Shown piece after piece: positions 27,734 through 37,294 of a stretch of 64,000 nucleotides of DNA. Both the position numbers and the translations under genes were made by a program. Below the pieces are notes generated by a model. That model was not told the origin of the DNA. It ran no database searches and saw only the letters and a list, made by a program, of their open reading frames with translations. The stretch is from Acidimicrobiales bacterium MED-G01 (lineage in GTDB: Bacteria > Actinomycetota > Acidimicrobiia > Acidimicrobiales > Poriferisodalaceae). Where the stretch lies: assembly GCA_002457435.1 (NCBI GenBank), contig NTLA01000005.1, positions 1-64,000 on the forward strand, in the 5' to 3' direction. Positions within the stretch are counted from its first letter, which is position 1. Every line of letters begins with the position of its first letter.

Positions 27734-28879
27734 ATGGACATGAGCCCTTATCAAATTTCAGTTTCGGATGCAGTTCTGGAGGATCTTCACGATCGGCTAG
27801 CTAAAACTCGTTGGCCAGAGAAAGAGCTTGTCGAAGACTGGTCTCAGGGAATTCCGCTGAGTTACGTGCAAGAGATGTCTGAGTATTGGCTGAACAGCTA
27901 TGACTGGCGACGAAGAGAAGCAGACCTCAATCGATTCAACCAATTCACTACGCCAATAGAAGGTTGCGACATCCATTTCGTTCACCAACAGTCACCGCAC
28001 TCGGATGCTGTGCCTCTCCTGCTTTCTCATGGCTGGCCAGGATCTTTTGTCGAATTTCACAAAGTAATCGAACCGCTCACAAACCCCACAGATCATGGTG
28101 GTAAGGCCGAAGACGCCTTTCATGTTGTTTGCCCGTCGCTGCCGGGGTATGGCTTTAGTGGGAAGCCCCCTACCTCAGGTTGGGGCGTGGAGAAAATGGC
28201 TGACGTGTTCACCGAACTTATGGTCGGGTTGGGCTATCAGAGATTTGGTGCTCAGGGTGGCGACTGGGGCTCGGCAATTACTACTGCAATTGGTGGTCGC
28301 CACCCCGCCAACTGTTTTGGCATCCATCTCAACATGGTGATGCGAGGAAAACGCCCCAAGGACCGAGAACCCAACGACGAAGAACAAGCTGCGCTCAAAG
28401 CGGCTGCCCACTACAGAGATTGGGATTCGGGCTACTCCACTCAACAAGGAACACGGCCACAAACAGTCGGCTACGGGTTAACTGATTCCCCGGTCGGACA
28501 ACTTGCTTGGATTCTCGAGAAATTTTGGGCATGGACTGACAACCAAGGTCACCCCGAAGACGCTCTGTCTCGAGACGAAATGCTCGACAACATCATGCTG
28601 TACTGGGTCACCAAGTCCGCAACTTCTTCGGCGCGGCTCTACTGGGAAAGCTTCGCGTCAGCCGGTAACCGACCACCACCTCCAGCTCAAGTCGACGTAC
28701 CCACTGGTGTCGCTTGTTTTCCCCGAGAAATTATCCCACCAGTGAGGTCTTGGAGTGAAGGGACTTATAGCAACATTCAACAGTGGACCAAAATGCCCAA
28801 GGGAGGTCATTTCGCTGCCTTTGAGCAACCAGAACTATTCGTCGAGGACGTGCGGTCCTTCTTTTCCCAGATTCGTTGA
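27734..28879 (+). CDS. epoxide hydrolase (EHN domain plus alpha/beta hydrolase)
   Basis: A 381-residue protein with the N-terminal epoxide hydrolase domain (about residues 4-105) and the alpha/beta hydrolase core. The oxyanion segment is HGWPGS (99-104), the nucleophile is Asp177 in GGDWGS (175-180), and the C-terminal GGHFAAFEQPE holds the catalytic His. This matches microsomal-type bacterial epoxide hydrolases, which open epoxides to diols. It stands before an acyl-CoA ligase gene with only 7 bases between, so the two are likely one operon. Confidence 0.93.
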   Translation: MDMSPYQISVSDAVLEDLHDRLAKTRWPEKELVEDWSQGIPLSYVQEMSEYWLNSYDWRRREADLNRFNQFTTPIEGCDIHFVHQQSPHSDAVPLLLSHGWPGSFVEFHKVIEPLTNPTDHGGKAEDAFHVVCPSLPGYGFSGKPPTSGWGVEKMADVFTELMVGLGYQRFGAQGGDWGSAITTAIGGRHPANCFGIHLNMVMRGKRPKDREPNDEEQAALKAAAHYRDWDSGYSTQQGTRPQTVGYGLTDSPVGQLAWILEKFWAWTDNQGHPEDALSRDEMLDNIMLYWVTKSATSSARLYWESFASAGNRPPPPAQVDVPTGVACFPREIIPPVRSWSEGTYSNIQQWTKMPKGGHFAAFEQPELFVEDVRSFFSQIR

Positions 28880-28886
28880 GGGCTAG

Positions 28887-30515
28887 ATGCTTCGTGGACT
28901 AAACATGGATCGCCAGCTCTTGGTGTCGAGTTTGATCGATTACGCGGGACGAAATCACTCCGCTACTGAGGTCGTTGCCACAGATTCCACTGGCCGTGTT
29001 CATCGAACTAACTGGACCCAGGTCCATAGTCGCGCTCGACAAGTCGCTGGTGCCTTGAAAGCCGAAGGAATTGAGCAGGGCGACAGAGTTGGCACCATTG
29101 CCTGGAATGACCACCGACACCTCGAGGTGTATTACGGAATAACAGGCATAGGGTCCATTTTGCATACGGTGAACCCTCGCCTTCGTGAACAACAGATCGC
29201 TTGGATCGTCAACCACGCAGAAGACCAAATAGTTTTCGTCGATCCCGATTTCTTGCCAATAGCGGAAAAAATTGCTTCTGAGACCACTTCAGTTCGCTCC
29301 TGGGTTGTCCTAGGAGAGGAGTTACCGACGACTTCGCTCAGAAACGCTGTTGCCTACGAAGAATGGATCGAGGAAAGCTCACCAATTGACGAGTGGCCCA
29401 TTCTGGACGAATGGAGCGCGGCTACTCTCTGCTACACATCTGGAACGACTGGCAATCCAAAGGGTGTCATACAAAGCCACCGTTCCATAGTTCTGCAAAC
29501 TTGGGCTACCTGCACCGGGGATGGACACGACGTAAATTCGAGTCAGTCAATACTCCTTGCCGTCCCAATGTTTCATGTGAATGGCTGGGCAATTCCATTT
29601 GCCGCAGCGATGTCGGGCGCGAAGTTGGTTTTACCTGGACCTGATATGTCTGCTGAGGCGTTAGTGAGGCAAATTCAGGACGAGAGAGTTACCTTTTCTG
29701 CTGGCGTTCCAACGATCTGGCTGTCTGTCGTTCAATATTTACAAGAAAGTGGAACAGACGTACCGTCACTGAATCGCTTGGCTGTGGGAGGCGCAGCTGC
29801 CCCTCGTTCGTTGATGGACACCTTGGAAGATGACTACGGAGTCTTCGTCTCCCATGTCTGGGGTATGACGGAGATGACCCAAGGGTCCGCTGGCAGATTT
29901 ACTCATAGGGTTGAGGGGCTAGATCGCGAAGAGCAAAGATCTCGCCAAGCGATGGCAGGTCGTGAAATATATGGCGTTGAACTTCGTCTGATCGACGAGA
30001 ACGGTGACGAGGTTCAACGAGACGGAACAACTCCAGGTGAGCTACTAGCTCGTGGGCCCTGGGTTGCAGGCTCTTACTTCGGATTAGATGACGACTCCAC
30101 CCACATACCTGCGCTGGACGGGGTCTGGTTGAGAACCGGAGATGTGGCGACGATGGACAGGGAAGGCTACATATCAATCGTCGACAGAGCTAAAGATGTC
30201 ATTAAGAGCGGCGGTGAGTGGATTAGCTCCATCGAACTGGAGAACGCTGCCGTGGGAGCACCTGGGGTCGTTGAGGCCGCTGCGGTCGGCTTGCCCCACG
30301 ATCGGTGGGGTGAACGACCACTCCTTATAGTTGTTCTCGAGCCAGGAAAAGAACTCGATGCAGACGAGGTTCTCGAATCCATTAAGCCACACGTCGCGTC
30401 GTGGTGGTTGCCTAACGGTGTGGTAGCTGTCGAGGAGATCCCTCATACAGGAACAGGGAAAATAGATAAGAAGGCCCTCAGAGAGCAATTTAAAGACTTC
30501 GAGTGGCCGGAATAA
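28887..30515 (+). CDS. long-chain/medium-chain acyl-CoA ligase (AMP-forming)
   Basis: A 542-residue ANL-superfamily ligase. ATP motifs are YTSGTTGNPKG (about residue 182) and GWAIPFAAAMSGAKLVLPGP; the late GVWLRTGDVATMDREGYISIVDRAKDVIKSGGEWIS hinge region and GTGKIDKKAL with the catalytic lysine are intact. It activates a carboxylic acid to its CoA thioester. The ATG at 28887 has GAGGG upstream; a second ATG at 28905 is possible. It follows the epoxide hydrolase gene closely. FadD-like proteins of this shape act on fatty or alkyl acids; the precise acid is unknown. Confidence 0.92.
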   Translation: MLRGLNMDRQLLVSSLIDYAGRNHSATEVVATDSTGRVHRTNWTQVHSRARQVAGALKAEGIEQGDRVGTIAWNDHRHLEVYYGITGIGSILHTVNPRLREQQIAWIVNHAEDQIVFVDPDFLPIAEKIASETTSVRSWVVLGEELPTTSLRNAVAYEEWIEESSPIDEWPILDEWSAATLCYTSGTTGNPKGVIQSHRSIVLQTWATCTGDGHDVNSSQSILLAVPMFHVNGWAIPFAAAMSGAKLVLPGPDMSAEALVRQIQDERVTFSAGVPTIWLSVVQYLQESGTDVPSLNRLAVGGAAAPRSLMDTLEDDYGVFVSHVWGMTEMTQGSAGRFTHRVEGLDREEQRSRQAMAGREIYGVELRLIDENGDEVQRDGTTPGELLARGPWVAGSYFGLDDDSTHIPALDGVWLRTGDVATMDREGYISIVDRAKDVIKSGGEWISSIELENAAVGAPGVVEAAAVGLPHDRWGERPLLIVVLEPGKELDADEVLESIKPHVASWWLPNGVVAVEEIPHTGTGKIDKKALREQFKDFEWPE

Positions 30516-30661
30516 TGCTCACTTAAACGCCAGTATTTGTCTTTTCTGCTGCTCCGACAACACCAATTTTAACGTTCGATGTCCTAAACTACTTAATTGG
30601 CCGTGGCGCTATCTGTCGACGTCTCGTTGGCTCCCCCTTAGCGGCTACGAAATCGGCCTTT

Positions 30662-30678
30662 GCGAAATTTAGTTTCGC
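30662..30678. promoter_or_regulatory. small inverted repeat upstream of SHOCT-like gene
   Basis: GCGAAA (30662-30667) and TTTCGC (30673-30678) pair perfectly around TTTAG, followed at once by TATAACT, which resembles a -10 box. AGGAG (30692-30696) then precedes the ATG at 30702. The repeat could be an operator overlapping the promoter. The rest of the 186-base gap (30516-30701) has no other recognisable element. Confidence 0.35.
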
Positions 30679-30701
30679 TATAACTGGCAATAGGAGTAAG
30701 C

Positions 30702-31010
30702 ATGGCAGGAAGCCGCACAACTTTCGAAAAACTCCAACGCGATAGGGCTAAGAAGGCCAAAGCAGACGCCAAGCGCGCCAAAAGAATGGGCAAAACCCCA
30801 GATAGCGGACCACTCGTATACGACGAGGCTGACCCAATCATTGACGATGACGCAGCCCAGCTAGACGGCAATCTGGATCAAGAAATCTCGGCTGCTGACC
30901 TTCTCCGCCTTGTGGAAGAGCTGCAGGCAAAATTTGATGAGGACGAGATTGACTTCGACGAATACGAAGAGCGGAAGATTGAACTTCTTGCACGTCTGCC
31001 TATGGATTAA
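30702..31010 (+). CDS. small charged protein with SHOCT-like C-terminal segment
   Basis: A 102-residue protein with strongly split charge. The first third is Lys/Arg-rich (EKLQRDRAKKAKADAKRAKR), the middle is acidic (DEADPIIDDDAA), and the end (LLRLVEELQAKFDEDEIDFDEYEERKIELL, residues about 66-96) resembles the short SHOCT oligomerisation motif. AGGAG lies six bases before the ATG. The basic part could bind RNA or ribosomes. No known function; I suspect a conserved actinobacterial small protein. Confidence 0.7.
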   Translation: MAGSRTTFEKLQRDRAKKAKADAKRAKRMGKTPDSGPLVYDEADPIIDDDAAQLDGNLDQEISAADLLRLVEELQAKFDEDEIDFDEYEERKIELLARLPMD

Positions 31011-31018
31011 GTCGAGGG

Positions 31019-31597
31019 TTAGGTCTTTCGGTGGGCTGAAACTGCGTAGGAACCTCCGACAAAAGGGTCTCTTTGCCAAGTGCTCCATCGACCCGCTGGT
31101 GATAGGCCCAACCGGTTCATGAGAGCGTCATAGTCCCCTAAGGCAATACCACCTGCATCTAGTGAGAACCCAGCTACTAAAAGCCCACCTGCACATAGAT
31201 GTTGGGCTACTTGATTGATGACTAGCCCTTCAGAGCCAGCAAGCACAAAAATCATCACATTGCCTGCCAGAACTGCTATGTCAAAGGTTCGCTCTAAGTT
31301 GAAGTCCTTTAAGTCGGCTTCCACCCAATCTATGGTCGGAGCCTTCTGGGACGCGGCCGCCAACATCTCACGATCGAGGTCGACACCGACGCAATCAATA
31401 CCACGCCGGATCAACTCAATCGCCACTCGCCCGGTGCCGCATCCTGCATCAAGCACAGAGGACGGTTTCAATCCTGAGATGAAATCAGCCTCGCCATGAA
31501 TGTTCTGCCCGGAGTCGACTAAATCTTGCCAGCGCTCGTCATAGGTGAAGCCGCGGGGAACATTTCTCTGCTGACTCCATTTACTTTCAGACAACAA
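31019..31597 (-). CDS. class I SAM-dependent methyltransferase
   Basis: A 192-residue methyltransferase with the AdoMet motif VLDAGCGTGRVAIEL (about residues 49-63), VGVDLDREML and WVEADLKDF. No ATG lies near the expected N terminus, and the start is probably the TTG at 31597 (or 31594), six bases after the stop of the crotonase gene. It is short but complete (Methyltransf_25 type). It may be co-transcribed with the crotonase; target unknown. Confidence 0.85.
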   Translation of the reverse strand: MLSESKWSQQRNVPRGFTYDERWQDLVDSGQNIHGEADFISGLKPSSVLDAGCGTGRVAIELIRRGIDCVGVDLDREMLAAASQKAPTIDWVEADLKDFNLERTFDIAVLAGNVMIFVLAGSEGLVINQVAQHLCAGGLLVAGFSLDAGGIALGDYDALMNRLGLSPAGRWSTWQRDPFVGGSYAVSAHRKT

Positions 31598-31602
31598 GCT
31601 GC

Positions 31603-32379
31603 CTATTTGTCCTGCCAGTTAGGGTCGCGCTTTTCAGCGAAAGCGGTTGCCCCTTCGAAAGCATCTTGTGAAGCGAAGACTTCTTCTAAAGCAGGTCGTT
31701 GAAAGCCCCAAAACTCATCTTCAGATACACCGAGAACATCTTTGATTAGTTGCTTTGATGCCCTAACGCCCATTGGGGCATTCTTTGAAATTCTTTCTGC
31801 GAGCTCCAAGGCAGCAGACAAAGTTTCGCCCTTAGGAACAACCCGATTTACCATTCCGTGTTGGTGCGCCACTTCAGCAGAAATCGGATCTGCTGTAAGA
31901 GCCATCTCCATAGCCAGGCTGTATGGCAATTGGCGAGGCAATCGCAGTAACGCCCCGGCACCCGCGAATAGCCCTACGCCGGCTTCGGGGATACCTAGCT
32001 TCGCCCCCTCCGAGGCCACGATCAGGTCACAGGAGAGAGCAACTTCAAGGCCTCCTGCCAGGGCGAATCCTTCTACCGCAGCAATCAACGGCTTTGCACA
32101 GCTTTTTTCTGTGATGCCAGCGAAACCTCGATCACCCACGTTGGGCATCGCTTCAATACCGCCGTCGGCAAATTGTTTCAAATCCATTCCGGCACTGAAT
32201 CCTCTGCCAGCACCCGTTAGAACGCCAACTCGGACTTCCTCGTCGTTATCCATAGCTTCTAGGGCTTCACCTAGAGCGGTTGCTAACGCAGTGTTAAAAG
32301 CATTCATGTCCTCGGGGCGATTCAAAGTGAGAATCTGGATGTGGCCACGTTTCTCAGTTATGACAAGTTCTTCAGACAC
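31603..32379 (-). CDS. enoyl-CoA hydratase/isomerase family protein
   Basis: A 258-residue crotonase. GAGRGFSAGMDLKQF (about 57-71) and VEGFALAGGLEVALSCDLIVAS hold the oxyanion hole. The catalytic Glu of hydratases is plausibly in the LGIPEAGVGLFAGAG segment. The start is GTG at 32379 with GAGGAG just upstream. The gene precedes a methyltransferase on the same strand and is divergent from the esterase at 32514; 32380-32513 is the shared promoter region, with AGGAGG serving the esterase start. Confidence 0.92.
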   Translation of the reverse strand: MSEELVITEKRGHIQILTLNRPEDMNAFNTALATALGEALEAMDNDEEVRVGVLTGAGRGFSAGMDLKQFADGGIEAMPNVGDRGFAGITEKSCAKPLIAAVEGFALAGGLEVALSCDLIVASEGAKLGIPEAGVGLFAGAGALLRLPRQLPYSLAMEMALTADPISAEVAHQHGMVNRVVPKGETLSAALELAERISKNAPMGVRASKQLIKDVLGVSEDEFWGFQRPALEEVFASQDAFEGATAFAEKRDPNWQDK

Positions 32380-32513
32380 GGCATCTCCTCTGTAGTTGGC
32401 TGTTGATGGTGACGCTACAACTGAATGATGCTGAAGATCACCTCGCTTAGTGTTTAACCAAAGAAAAGCGTGCTCGAGGGAGAGCTACCCTGAAAGGGTC
32501 CTTAGGAGGCAGA

Positions 32514-34049
32514 GTGAGCGCCATCGGCGATCTATTAACTCAGTTGGAGTCTGCAGACCCAGATAGCGCTCCCTTTTTCGTCCGCCAATTACTGCAACAA
32601 GAAGGACTCGTCGATCTCCGCGGTGCAGAGGCTCTCAGAGCTGCGAGAGCTCTATCTATCTTCGCTGGACCGCAACAACTACCCATAGCCGGCGAGCTTG
32701 CAGGAAGAGCTCACACTGCTGATGTTCCTGGAGCTGGATCGTTGTTTGCTGAATGTGCAGACAAAGTGGCACTTATGAGTGGACGTCCCCAAAGGTTCGG
32801 GACCGTAGTCCTTGAACATCAGGGTGATCTCGTCATGGCCCCGCTTGACGGAGTTGCTGATGACGAAATGCGTCAATCGTTCGGCTTACCTTCTATAGAT
32901 GTGATGCGCCGGAACGTCACTGGGCAGAACAGATTGCGTGCTCGGGAACGCTACGAAACCGAAGGGTTGCCGGTGGGTCAGCGATTTTGTCGAATCTGGT
33001 CTGAACCCAGCGCCGAGGAAGTCCGACGGGGCCTAGAAGAGTTCCCGAACGGAGCCTGGTCTGATGGTAACGATCTAACTCTCGCGTGTCGGTCAGATGC
33101 TGCAGGAATAATTCCTGGACCGGTCTTTGAGCTTCCAATGTGGAACGTCGAAGATGTATCTGGTGCTCAAACAGACCTTTGGTGCGTTCAAATTCGTGTT
33201 GATCGGCTCGATGAGGCAGTTTTCGGTTATGGGTTTTGGAGCCTCGACAATAACGGGATGCCAATTGGCGGCAGAGGTCCAGTGGACAACCGTTACAGAG
33301 GAAAACTCGCTCCCAAGGAGATGCCAAGCCATGAAGACGACGGCTTGGAGGGCGTACTTTCTACACACGAGTTCACAAGCACAGCGCTTCGTGAGAATAG
33401 ACGAATAAAGGTTTATCTTCCTCCTGACCACCAGCTGCATTCACAACTTCCTGTCGTCTATTCAACTGATGGCAACATGATCGAGCCGTACATTCGTCGG
33501 ATTGATGCAGCTATTTCATCCGGGTTCATTCAGCCGTTATTGATCGTTGCGCCCCATGCGGCACCCATGGATCACACCGGCAATGAGCGTGCACTTGAAT
33601 ACCTGCCTGGGTTTGATGATCAACGCTTCGATCGTCATCAGCGGTTCTTCGTTGACGAGATTTCACAATGGGCTGAAAACGAATTCTCTGCGTCGACTGA
33701 TCGAGAGTTTCGCGCGATCTTTGGATGTTCTGATGGCGCAGGACATGCGTTAGCAACTGGATCAATGCATAGAAACCGATACGGCCACTGCATTGCATAC
33801 TCCACTGGTATGCCCCCCAGCGAACAAATGCGTTGGGATCCGGAGGGTGCTCCTTTTGTGCACCTTTGTGCTGGCACTTTGGAGCAAGGTTTCCATCAGG
33901 CGACCGAAGCATGGGCTGCCTGGCTCCACTTCCATTCCTCACCTCATCATTTCACGGAGCGAGTCTGTGGACACGATCTCATCCAATGGATAGAAGAATT
34001 TCCTCAAGCAATAGCTCGAGCTTGGGGCTCACCGAACACTGAGAACTAA
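32514..34049 (+). CDS. two-part esterase: DUF6624-like N-terminal region plus Fes/enterochelin-esterase-like domain
   Basis: A 511-residue protein, GTG start with AGGAGG upstream. Residues about 1-150 resemble DUF6624-type sequences (a segment with SLFAECADKVALMSGRPQRFGTVV then VMAPLDGV). Residues about 155-290 look like the beta-rich N-terminal domain of enterochelin esterase, and about 290-505 is the esterase domain. The nucleophile elbow is GCSDGAGHA instead of the usual G.S.GG, and the late GHDLIQWIEEF gives the catalytic His. Likely a serine esterase for an activated acyl or lactone ester. It converges on the benzoate-CoA ligase gene with a four-base overlap. Function inferred. Confidence 0.75.
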   Translation: MSAIGDLLTQLESADPDSAPFFVRQLLQQEGLVDLRGAEALRAARALSIFAGPQQLPIAGELAGRAHTADVPGAGSLFAECADKVALMSGRPQRFGTVVLEHQGDLVMAPLDGVADDEMRQSFGLPSIDVMRRNVTGQNRLRARERYETEGLPVGQRFCRIWSEPSAEEVRRGLEEFPNGAWSDGNDLTLACRSDAAGIIPGPVFELPMWNVEDVSGAQTDLWCVQIRVDRLDEAVFGYGFWSLDNNGMPIGGRGPVDNRYRGKLAPKEMPSHEDDGLEGVLSTHEFTSTALRENRRIKVYLPPDHQLHSQLPVVYSTDGNMIEPYIRRIDAAISSGFIQPLLIVAPHAAPMDHTGNERALEYLPGFDDQRFDRHQRFFVDEISQWAENEFSASTDREFRAIFGCSDGAGHALATGSMHRNRYGHCIAYSTGMPPSEQMRWDPEGAPFVHLCAGTLEQGFHQATEAWAAWLHFHSSPHHFTERVCGHDLIQWIEEFPQAIARAWGSPNTEN

Positions 34050-35542
34050 GAGCGAAGCAAATACCGCTTTATCTTCCCCGTCGCAGTTTGTGGAAGCTCG
34101 TCAACTGTTTCGACCCATCTGGGGTATTTGAACGGTGCCAGACGCTCTCTGACGTGCTCTTGCACCAAGCTCTCCAGATCGGCCTCCGTTGATGACGTTT
34201 CGGGAACCACAAAAGCCTTAGGTTTGACCAGTCCCTCCTCATCATCTGCACCGACAACAGCCACTTGCGCGATTTCTTTGAGTTCAAGAATGCAAGACTC
34301 AACTTCAGTTGGACTGACCCAGATTCCTCCTACCTTCAACATGTCGTCCGACCTCCCCAGACAGGTGTAGGTCCCGTCCGGGTTGTGGACATACGTATCG
34401 CCTGTAGCCAGAAAGGCTCCCGACAATGCTTGCCGCGTCTGGTCAGTTCGGTTCCAATACCCGACCATGACCGATTCTCCTTTTACGTAGAGCCTGCCGG
34501 CTTCTCCGTCTTGCACTTCTTCGCCACTCTCATCGCGAAGGGAGACCTCATACCCTTCAACGACGGTCCCGCTCGTTCCTGGCACGGAGCAACCCGGCCT
34601 ATTGGATATAGCAATGTGAGCAAGTTCAGTTGTTCCCAAACCATCCAAAATCTCAACACCAAATCTTTCCTTGAATCTTTGATGTATGTCCGGTGGAAGT
34701 GGTTCTCCCGCTGAAACAGCAATCCTCACCGATGCGAACGTGTTGTCGGGTACATCCGAGCTCAACAGTTGACCAAACGAGGTCGGGACCCCGAAAAAAA
34801 TTGTTGGGCGGTGTAAAAGCACATGATCCGAAATCTCTTCAGGTACCGGCCGACCTGGGTTTAGGACTGATTGGGCGCCCGTCCCCGCAGGAAAATATCC
34901 TGCATTCCCAAGTCCATATGCAAAGAACAGTTTGGCCACCGAGTAGACCACATCATCACTGTCCATCTCCAGTACTGCTTTCGCATACACGTCGGTACAA
35001 AACCCGATGTCAACATGCCGGTGCATCGCCCCTTTAGGAAAACCGGTCGTACCAGATGTGTACAGCCAGAACGCGATGTCATCGTCGACAGCTGGAAACG
35101 GGTCTCCAAGCTCCACTTCTCCAATTAGATCTGGGACTTCTTCATCGACCTGCATCCATTTAAGGAACGGTTGGTCAACAACGGCTTCGTTCACGGCGTC
35201 GCTGAAAACAGGAGAGTACGTCACTCCAACAGCCCGTGAGTCTTCTATAAGGAATCTGTAATCCTTCGCTGTCAGCATCGTCGAAACTGGCACAGGTACA
35301 GCGCCTATCCACATCGCGCCCCAAAACCATGCCAGAAATGCTTTTGTGTCAGCGCAGCACATTAAAACTCTTTGTTCTGCAACCACACCCCGCTTAGAAA
35401 GTAGCCGCGCTACAGCTTGCGCCTCTTCCAACAACTCATGTCGGCTTATGGTTGCCCCAGTTGGAGCATCCGTTAGCGCAACCGCATCCGGCGCAATAGC
35501 CACCGGGTCAATGAGGAACCTGTGCAACGCATTACTGGTCAA
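34046..35542 (-). CDS. benzoate-CoA ligase family protein (AMP-forming)
   Basis: A 498-residue ANL ligase resembling benzoate-CoA ligases (about 520 residues). The ATP motif is YTSGTTGFPKGAMHRH (about residue 162-177), VYSVAKLFFAYGLGNAGYFPAG is a segment characteristic of the benzoate-CoA ligase group, and the C terminus has ATGKIKRYLL with the catalytic lysine. It diverges from boxC across a 126-base gap, so it probably supplies benzoyl-CoA (or a substituted one) to the box enzymes next door. It could prefer hydroxybenzoate or another aromatic acid. Confidence 0.88.
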   Translation of the reverse strand: MTSNALHRFLIDPVAIAPDAVALTDAPTGATISRHELLEEAQAVARLLSKRGVVAEQRVLMCCADTKAFLAWFWGAMWIGAVPVPVSTMLTAKDYRFLIEDSRAVGVTYSPVFSDAVNEAVVDQPFLKWMQVDEEVPDLIGEVELGDPFPAVDDDIAFWLYTSGTTGFPKGAMHRHVDIGFCTDVYAKAVLEMDSDDVVYSVAKLFFAYGLGNAGYFPAGTGAQSVLNPGRPVPEEISDHVLLHRPTIFFGVPTSFGQLLSSDVPDNTFASVRIAVSAGEPLPPDIHQRFKERFGVEILDGLGTTELAHIAISNRPGCSVPGTSGTVVEGYEVSLRDESGEEVQDGEAGRLYVKGESVMVGYWNRTDQTRQALSGAFLATGDTYVHNPDGTYTCLGRSDDMLKVGGIWVSPTEVESCILELKEIAQVAVVGADDEEGLVKPKAFVVPETSSTEADLESLVQEHVRERLAPFKYPRWVETVDELPQTATGKIKRYLLRS

Positions 35543-35668
35543 GAAAATTCCCTTCTGCTAGCCATGAGATACAGCCTCTCACGTGTTTAGAGTGTGGGGC
35601 GAAAATGCGAAAGGCAGACCAAGAGTTGACCGCGATATCCAGAAAAGCCACTTCCCTCGGGTGAGAAC

Positions 35669-37270
35669 GTGACCACTTTTGATATCACACCTGACAAATT
35701 TCAACATTGGGACTTCTCACTCGACGCTGAAATAGCAACCTTGACACTTACTGTCGACCCGGCGGCCGCAACATTCGGCACATATGAATTGAAGCTGAAC
35801 AGCTACGACATAGGCGTCGACATTGAGCTGGCGAATGCTATCCGCCATATCCGTCTTAGTCATCCGGCCGTGAAATGTGTCGTAATTACGAGTGGTTTAG
35901 AAGGAACGTTTTGTGCCGGTGCCAATATTCGAATGCTGGCAGCCGCCGACCACTCTCACAAAATCAACTTCTGCAAATACACCAACGAAACAAGATTAGA
36001 GATAGAGGAAGCGAGCGCTTTAAGTGGAATCAAATTTCTAGCTGCCGTCAACGGAGCCTGCTCAGGTGGTGGCTATGAATTGGCACTCGCTTGTGACCAC
36101 ATTCTTCTAGTTGATGACAAAAGCACTTCTATTTCTTTGCCGGAAGTGCCCCTGCTGGGGGTTCTTCCTGGAACTGGTGGCCTGACTCGCCTCACAGACA
36201 AAAGGCACGTCCGACGCGATAGGGCTGACGTTATAGCGACGAAAGCAGAGGGCACGTCGGGGAAAGAAGCCTTGGAATGGGGCTTAGTCGATGAACTCGC
36301 CATACCTACCGAATTCGATGAAGCCGTTGCCCACCGAGCACTTGAACTTGCAGCCTCCACCAACCGCCTTGAAGGGGAACCTGTTCATCTCCCTCCGTTG
36401 GAGGTGAAGGTTTCTGAGGATCACATCGACTACAACTGGGTCAAGGTAGCGCTCTTCGACAGTCACGCTGAACTGAAGGTTTTGGTAGCCGCTCATTCCG
36501 ATTGGTTGCTCCGAACTGCCCGTGAACTAGATGATGTTCTCTGCCGTCTTCGATTCGACTATCCCGATATCGGTACCTTGATCTTGCGGACAGAAGGCTC
36601 TCTTGAGAGCGCTGTGGCTATGGATTCAGCACTTTCTGATTCAATGGAAAGTGGTGATCACGAGATCAAGCTTCTTTGGGAAAAATGTTTAAGGAGGCTT
36701 GACCTGACCGCTAAGACATTGATCGCTGCAATTGAACCTGGCTCGTGTTTTGTCGGAATTCTCTTCGAGTTGGCCCTTGCCGCTGATCGCATTTTCATGC
36801 TCGACGGACGCTTCGAAGATCATGACAACCCCCTACCAGCGACATCGATACGTCTCACTCACACCAACTTCGGAACAATGCCCATGTGGAATGGATTAAG
36901 CCGGTTGAACTCTCGTTTCTGGGGCGATGAAGAAACGTTGACAACGCTTTCTCCTATCTCCAATGTGAATATCTTGGCTGACGAAGCAGCACAGCTGGGG
37001 TTAGTTAGCGCCACTCCAGATGATTTGGACTGGGATGATGAACTGAGGCTGTTTATTGAAGAACGATCTAGCTTTTCAGCGGACTCTTTGACGGCCATGG
37101 AAGCAAACCTAAGGTTCGCTGGTCCTGAAACTATGGCTACAAAGATCTTCGCTCGACTTTCGGCTTGGCAGAATTGGGTATTTACTAGATCGAATGCAAG
37201 TGGACCAGTGGGAGCGCTTCAACGCTATGGCAGCGGGTCTCGTCCCGAATTTGATAATCGACGCACATAA
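35669..37270 (+). CDS. boxC: 2,3-epoxybenzoyl-CoA dihydrolase (benzoyl-CoA-dihydrodiol lyase)
   Basis: A 533-residue protein with two crotonase-like halves, the layout of BoxC. The first half carries GTFCAGANIRMLAAADHSHKINFCKYTNETR (about 80-110) and VNGACSGGGYELALACDH; the second half holds FELALAADRIFMLDG (about 370). BoxC opens and hydrolyses the epoxide of 2,3-epoxybenzoyl-CoA to the ring-cleaved aldehyde plus formate. It is followed 24 bases later by BoxB, and the CoA ligase diverges upstream. BoxA (the ferredoxin-type reductase) is not within the window. Confidence 0.9.
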   Translation: MTTFDITPDKFQHWDFSLDAEIATLTLTVDPAAATFGTYELKLNSYDIGVDIELANAIRHIRLSHPAVKCVVITSGLEGTFCAGANIRMLAAADHSHKINFCKYTNETRLEIEEASALSGIKFLAAVNGACSGGGYELALACDHILLVDDKSTSISLPEVPLLGVLPGTGGLTRLTDKRHVRRDRADVIATKAEGTSGKEALEWGLVDELAIPTEFDEAVAHRALELAASTNRLEGEPVHLPPLEVKVSEDHIDYNWVKVALFDSHAELKVLVAAHSDWLLRTARELDDVLCRLRFDYPDIGTLILRTEGSLESAVAMDSALSDSMESGDHEIKLLWEKCLRRLDLTAKTLIAAIEPGSCFVGILFELALAADRIFMLDGRFEDHDNPLPATSIRLTHTNFGTMPMWNGLSRLNSRFWGDEETLTTLSPISNVNILADEAAQLGLVSATPDDLDWDDELRLFIEERSSFSADSLTAMEANLRFAGPETMATKIFARLSAWQNWVFTRSNASGPVGALQRYGSGSRPEFDNRRT

Positions 37271-37294
37271 TGACGGCGGCAAACAGGCGACCAG

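Noticed and set aside
31742-32395. 217-codon open frame on the plus strand
   Set aside because: Antisense to a well-supported crotonase gene (31603-32379); its translation is Ser/Pro/Ala-rich and resembles no family.
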